Positions 42,407 to 45,781 of a DNA stretch of 45,781 nucleotides are shown piece by piece. The DNA comes from an uncultured Porphyromonas sp. GTDB lineage: Bacteria; Bacteroidota; Bacteroidia; Bacteroidales; Porphyromonadaceae. Where the stretch lies: assembly GCF_900541275.1 (NCBI RefSeq), contig NZ_UQJH01000012.1:1-45781 (forward strand), in the 5' to 3' direction. The first letter of the stretch is position 1. Each line of letters begins with the position of its first letter. Position numbers and translations under genes: made by a program. The notes beneath the pieces were generated by a model. That model worked only from the letters and a program-made list of their open reading frames with translations. It was not told the origin of the DNA and made no database searches.

Positions 42407-43468
42407 TCAGTCATTAACCGCCTTGACGGGCAGACCATCCGACACATTGATCAGACCGGAGACGATGATGCAGTCACCACTCTCTAGTCCACTGAGGACC
42501 TCGATCCGGTCACCGATGAGACCACCGACCGTAATGGTCTGCTCTCTCGCAATCCCCTCCTCGACGACGTATACGTGAGCATCCTTGACACTGCCGATGA
42601 TGGCTCGGCGAGGGATCAGGATCCCGTGCGTCTCCTCACTGCTGCCAAAGGACACCGAGACATACATACCGGGTCGCAGTCCTTCCATACCCTCCTTGTC
42701 CAGCGCCACCTCCACGGGGAAAGCGAGGGCATGATTTGCCTTATTTCCCACCATGGAGATACGACCGGAGAGGGTCCGGTCCGGATAGACTTCGCTTGCC
42801 ACAGAGACGGTCTGTCCCTCCGAGAGCTGCAGCCGCTGACGCTCGGTCACGAAGCAGGTAGCCTTGAGCTGCGAGTCATCGACGATATCAAAGAGCTTGG
42901 CACCGGGATTGACATAGCTGCCGACCTCCACATACCGCTTATAGATCTCGCCTGAGATGGGCGCCTGCAGGGAGGCATCGGCCAGCCGGCGACGGCTGGC
43001 GACATAGCGACCCTCAGCCGCTACCATCTGGGTATTCATCGCACTGAGTTGCTGGTCGGTGACACCGCCCTGGCTGTGTGCCTGACTATATCGCTCATAG
43101 TCTCGCTTCGCCGCCTCATAAGCGACACGAGCGGACTCGGCATCGGCTCTCAGCGTCTCCACATCGAGCTGTACAAGGAGCTTCCCCTTAGCGACACGAT
43201 CGCCCTCGTCGGCATAGACCGACACGACTCGCCCACCGGTGCCGGCGACGACAGATAGATCGTGTGCTCCTGCCACGAGTCCATTGGAGACAAAGGATGC
43301 GCTATAGTCGCTCTCACTTACCGTCTCGGTGCGGACAGCCACTGCCGACTGACCCTCCATAAGGCCCTCTGTCTTGGCAGCGGTAGCCCTCTTATTGAGG
43401 ACCAAAGTCACTACGATGAGACCAATGGCCAGCACGATGGCTAATGGGAGATAGATTTTTCGTTTCAT
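42407..43468 (-). CDS. RND efflux periplasmic adaptor (membrane fusion protein)
   Basis: A 353-aa adaptor bridging the RND pump and TolC channel. An N-terminal membrane segment (about residues 5-25, LPLAIVLAIGLIVVTLVL) serves as anchor with no lipobox cysteine. The lipoyl-like halves surround an alpha-helical hairpin (about 95-165: ADAESARVAYEAAKRDYERY). ASLQAPISGEIYKRYVEVGS and the beta-barrel domain with FVTERQRLQLSEGQTVSVAS follow, then VLSGLESGDCIIVSGL. The order tetR-tolC-MFP-RND and short gaps (29 and 15 nt) indicate one operon. Confidence 0.94.
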   Translation of the reverse strand: MKRKIYLPLAIVLAIGLIVVTLVLNKRATAAKTEGLMEGQSAVAVRTETVSESDYSASFVSNGLVAGAHDLSVVAGTGGRVVSVYADEGDRVAKGKLLVQLDVETLRADAESARVAYEAAKRDYERYSQAHSQGGVTDQQLSAMNTQMVAAEGRYVASRRRLADASLQAPISGEIYKRYVEVGSYVNPGAKLFDIVDDSQLKATCFVTERQRLQLSEGQTVSVASEVYPDRTLSGRISMVGNKANHALAFPVEVALDKEGMEGLRPGMYVSVSFGSSEETHGILIPRRAIIGSVKDAHVYVVEEGIAREQTITVGGLIGDRIEVLSGLESGDCIIVSGLINVSDGLPVKAVND

Positions 43469-43497
43469 GACAATGTGATTATGATGAAGTGTGACTA

Positions 43498-44877
43498 TTA
43501 TTCCATAAGGTCTCGTATCTCACCCCGGCTCTTCTTGAGGTCGATGAAGGCCTTCATATAATCCCCAAGGGCGCTGGCGTAGGACATCTGTGCCTGCACG
43601 AGAGACTGGCTCGCATTGAGGACATCAGAGAGAGAGGCGACGCCGAGGTTATAATTCTTCTGCGCCAAGTCAAGGACCTGCTCAGCGAGAGTTTGGTTAT
43701 CCCTCTGTAGGGAGATGGTCCGCTGAGTGTCTCTGAGCTTAAGGGAGGCATTGAGGTTAGCCATCCTAAGCGACTGGTCGAGTGCGTGCAGATCCTCCTG
43801 CGCCTTGAGCAGGTCGAGGTGACTCTCGCGCACCTTGGCGAGGCGAGAGCCGCCACTGAAGATCGGCATCCGGAGACTCACCCCGACCATGGCGGTCGGG
43901 TAGCCGTAGTTGGTTGCCCCGCCGAAGAGCTGATCGCGCATGTGATTGTACTGCAGGTTGAGTGCCAGGGAGAGCGTCGGGAGGTACTCATACTTCTTCG
44001 CCCGCTCCTGCAGCTCGGCCATCCTCTCCCTCTGCTGCAGCTGCATATAAGCTATATGCCTGATGGGGTCAAAGGTGGGGGAGCCTACCGTGGCAATCTC
44101 CTGCTGAGCCATGAGGCCGAGGTCGAGGGGCGGCACGGTCATAGGCTCTGTCACCTCAAAGCCCATCTGGAGCTTGAGCAGGTTTTTCTGCACCTCGAGC
44201 CCGCTCTCTATCGCTGACTGCTGGGTCTTGAGGTTGGTGAGATTGACCCTCAGCCGATCCACATCCACCTTCTTGACCAAGCCGGAGGCGTAGTTGACCT
44301 CCATCATGCGGAGCATCTGCTCCACCAGTTCCACACTCCGAAGCATCTGTGACGCAGCGTACTGAGTGACCTGGACCCCATAGTAGAGGGTAGCGGTCTG
44401 AGCGATCACATCCTCCTCTGTCGAGAGGGCGCCCAGCTCTGCCATCTGCTTGGAGACCTTGGCAATGTCGAGGGTATTGAAGAGCGACATATTGAGTAGC
44501 TGCTGATTAAGCGCCAAGCCCGCATTGGCACTATACTTTGTCCCCATCTCGATGGTCATGTACTCTGACGCATTGGGGTCGCGCATCTTCTCGGGGAGGA
44601 AGTTATTCATGAAGTTGGGCATGATAAACTTTGCCTTCTTCAGGTTGTCATTAAGCCCTGCGGACCCGCTGATCTGTGGCAGGAGAGCTCCGAGCACCTC
44701 TTGACGGGCTCGCTCAGCCTTCTCACGGTCAAGGGCGGACTTCTTGACATTGCTATTGTGCTCCACGGCATAGCCGAGGCACTGCTGTAGCGTGTAGCTC
44801 TCCTGAGCGTGCCCTGTGACCGAGAGCAGGAGCAGGCCGAGGACGAGCATCACCAAGCGATTATTGGATGATATCAT
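43498..44877 (-). CDS. TolC-family outer-membrane efflux channel
   Basis: A 459-aa outer-membrane channel component. From ATG 44877 there is a good signal peptide (NNRLVMLVLGLLLLSVTGHAQ), then the duplicated OEP domains with YTLQQCLGYAVEHNSNVKKS at the start and long helical stretches such as ALDREKAERARQEVLGALLP. The repeat motif QNYNLGVASLSDVLNA-like AQKNYNLGVASLSDVLNASQ is the usual second-half signature. A longer upstream frame runs inside tetR and lacks a signal sequence, so I reject it. Its start overlaps the tetR end by 17 nt. Confidence 0.94.
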   Translation of the reverse strand: MISSNNRLVMLVLGLLLLSVTGHAQESYTLQQCLGYAVEHNSNVKKSALDREKAERARQEVLGALLPQISGSAGLNDNLKKAKFIMPNFMNNFLPEKMRDPNASEYMTIEMGTKYSANAGLALNQQLLNMSLFNTLDIAKVSKQMAELGALSTEEDVIAQTATLYYGVQVTQYAASQMLRSVELVEQMLRMMEVNYASGLVKKVDVDRLRVNLTNLKTQQSAIESGLEVQKNLLKLQMGFEVTEPMTVPPLDLGLMAQQEIATVGSPTFDPIRHIAYMQLQQRERMAELQERAKKYEYLPTLSLALNLQYNHMRDQLFGGATNYGYPTAMVGVSLRMPIFSGGSRLAKVRESHLDLLKAQEDLHALDQSLRMANLNASLKLRDTQRTISLQRDNQTLAEQVLDLAQKNYNLGVASLSDVLNASQSLVQAQMSYASALGDYMKAFIDLKKSRGEIRDLME

Positions 44878-45475
44878 GGTACGTGGTGTATAAGAGTTGA
44901 TTTCCCTCCTCGGAGACGATGGCGCGCAGGTGGTACCCCAGTATGGTGGCAAAGTAGCTCCCTGCGGGGAGTAGCTTATTACGCACCACGGCATTGATGT
45001 AGAAGCCAAAGACAGAGTACGAGAGATACTCGCACATAAAGGGGATGTCCAGATCAGCTCTGTAAAGTCCGGTCTCCACCCCTCGTCGTAGATTAGCCTG
45101 CATCTTGCCACCAAAGAAATTGGATCCGATCGCATGCTCCAGCATCGCCTGATGTGGGTTGTTGCGCATCAGGTCAGAGAAGAAGACGGGATTGAGCGTC
45201 TCAAAGAGCCGATCCAGCTGCTTAAAGCACAGGACCAAGCTCTCTATGGCAGACCTCTCCCCATCGTCAAGCAGCGAAATGGCGCTCTGGAAGTCACCGG
45301 AGATGGCATGGACGCACTCCTTGAGTAGCTCCTCCTTGGAGGAGAAGTTGTTGTAGAGCGTCTTCTTCGTGACGCCCATCCTTGCTGCCATCTCATCCAG
45401 AGAGAGGAGGAAGCCCTCTTGCTTGAGTATGTCAATGGCCTTGCTTACGTACTTATCTTTACGACTTTGCCCCAT
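44861..45475 (-). CDS. TetR/AcrR-family regulator of the efflux operon
   Basis: A 204-aa repressor. The N-terminal helix-turn-helix (about residues 5-50) reads DKYVSKAIDILKQEGFLLSL followed by DEMAARMGVTKKTLYNNFSSKEEL, with the recognition helix VTKKTLYNNF. The remaining C-terminal domain is ligand-binding and variable, and the ligand is unknown. Its stop overlaps the tolC start by 17 nt, so regulator and pump genes form one minus-strand unit. A palindrome over its promoter (45515-45540) suggests autorepression. ATG 45475 is chosen because the longer frame crosses the promoter and palindrome. Confidence 0.93.
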   Translation of the reverse strand: MGQSRKDKYVSKAIDILKQEGFLLSLDEMAARMGVTKKTLYNNFSSKEELLKECVHAISGDFQSAISLLDDGERSAIESLVLCFKQLDRLFETLNPVFFSDLMRNNPHQAMLEHAIGSNFFGGKMQANLRRGVETGLYRADLDIPFMCEYLSYSVFGFYINAVVRNKLLPAGSYFATILGYHLRAIVSEEGNQLLYTTYHDIIQ

Positions 45476-45508
45476 AGTTATATTGATATTTGAGTTCTGT
45501 TCACATGG

Positions 45509-45516
45509 CAAATATA
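45509..45516 (-). promoter_or_regulatory. -7 box of the tetR-tolC-MFP-RND operon
   Basis: TATATTTG on the minus strand, 33 nt before ATG 45475. TTTG (45535-45532) lies 15 nt upstream, closer than the usual 19. Confidence 0.6.
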
Positions 45517-45540
45517 CACTTTTTCTACTTACAAAGTGTA
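45515..45540. promoter_or_regulatory. Candidate TetR operator
   Basis: A perfect inverted repeat TACACTTT (45515-45522) and AAAGTGTA (45533-45540), 10-nt spacer, 26 bp overall. It covers the spacer and -33 region of the tetR promoter, where a TetR-family repressor would block transcription. Confidence 0.65.
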
Positions 45541-45716
45541 ATCTATATATTTCAAAGCGATTTTCTTTCTGTTTTGCTGCGACTTTGGCTCTCAAGGAAG
45601 CTATCTCACGCAAAGGGATAGTGAAGCTGCCGTCCCGACGGGCTGTGGCACTCCGACCGAGCTCCCGATTAGGCTTGAGAGGATGCCCGATTTTGCCGTC
45701 TACTTATGGGGCATAT
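45541..45716. other. Non-coding gap at the right end
   Basis: I see no gene, RNA or strong hairpin here. Bases 45590-45716 are GC-richer than the promoter region and may be leftover of a lost gene. Confidence 0.3.
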
Positions 45717-45781
45717 CTAATACCGATGTGGTGTCCTAGAAAAGTACACACATAGAGGAGCAGAAATGAACAGCAAGAAAG
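45717..45781 (+). mobile_element. Truncated palindromic repeat abutting a possible IS end
   Basis: CTAATACCGAT (45717-45727) is the first 11 bases of the dispersed 16-mer, then the sequence changes to GTGGTGTCCTAGAAAAGTAC. ATG 45766 opens a reading frame (MNSKK) that leaves the window. This looks like another mobile element inserted into a repeat copy, with its first gene just starting. The element family cannot be told from 54 bases. Confidence 0.4.

Overview
The window looks like a chromosomal segment of a Bacteroidales bacterium, most likely Porphyromonas or a close relative. The evidence is the many Bacteroidetes-type promoters (-7 element TAnnTTTG, with TTG about 19 nt upstream at the tRNA genes), the lack of obvious Shine-Dalgarno sequences, a MurF-alanine racemase fusion behind a GSCFA gene, an NrfHA-CcsBA nitrite-to-ammonium module, and many Bacteroidetes-style lipoprotein and outer-membrane genes. 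The genus is inferred from gene content only.

Left part (1-10.4 kb): an insertion-sequence end at the window edge, tRNA-Lys, a secreted GH2 beta-galactosidase, a P2-type calcium ATPase, a YitT membrane protein followed 6 nt later by a porin-like barrel, and a TerB-N-domain protein with a very arginine-rich tail. Next (10.5-18.6 kb): nrfH-nrfA-ccsB-ccsA (respiratory nitrite ammonification and cytochrome c maturation), a small heat-shock protein, the overlapping ftsE-lysC-menA operon, then (18.8 kb) an NlpE-like lipoprotein.

Middle (19.4-23.7 kb): an accessory island. A visibly AT-richer, tightly coupled three-gene operon encodes a secreted S74 intramolecular-chaperone protein, a subtilisin-type lipoprotein protease and a SAM methyltransferase. 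It is followed by a frameshifted transposase remnant. The island lies between two copies of a repeat that share a perfect 26-bp direct repeat, and the left copy carries near-palindromic 16-mers spaced every 22 bp. Further copies lie at 33.1 kb and, truncated, at 45.7 kb.

Right part: a GSCFA protein coupled to murF-alr, tRNA-Leu, tRNA-Gly and typA on the minus strand, a cold-shock-like/TPR protein, tRNA-Asn, two divergent transporters of different families that both carry paired RCK-C domains (YidE/AspT type and SLC13 type) around a repeat-rich gap, cdd-dnaX, a secreted C1 aminopeptidase, and a minus-strand tetR-tolC-MFP-RND efflux operon with a palindromic candidate operator over the tetR promoter.

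Most of the window is core housekeeping DNA. The novel material is the 19.4-23.7 kb island and the dispersed 22-bp-period repeats with the decayed transposase fragments near them.
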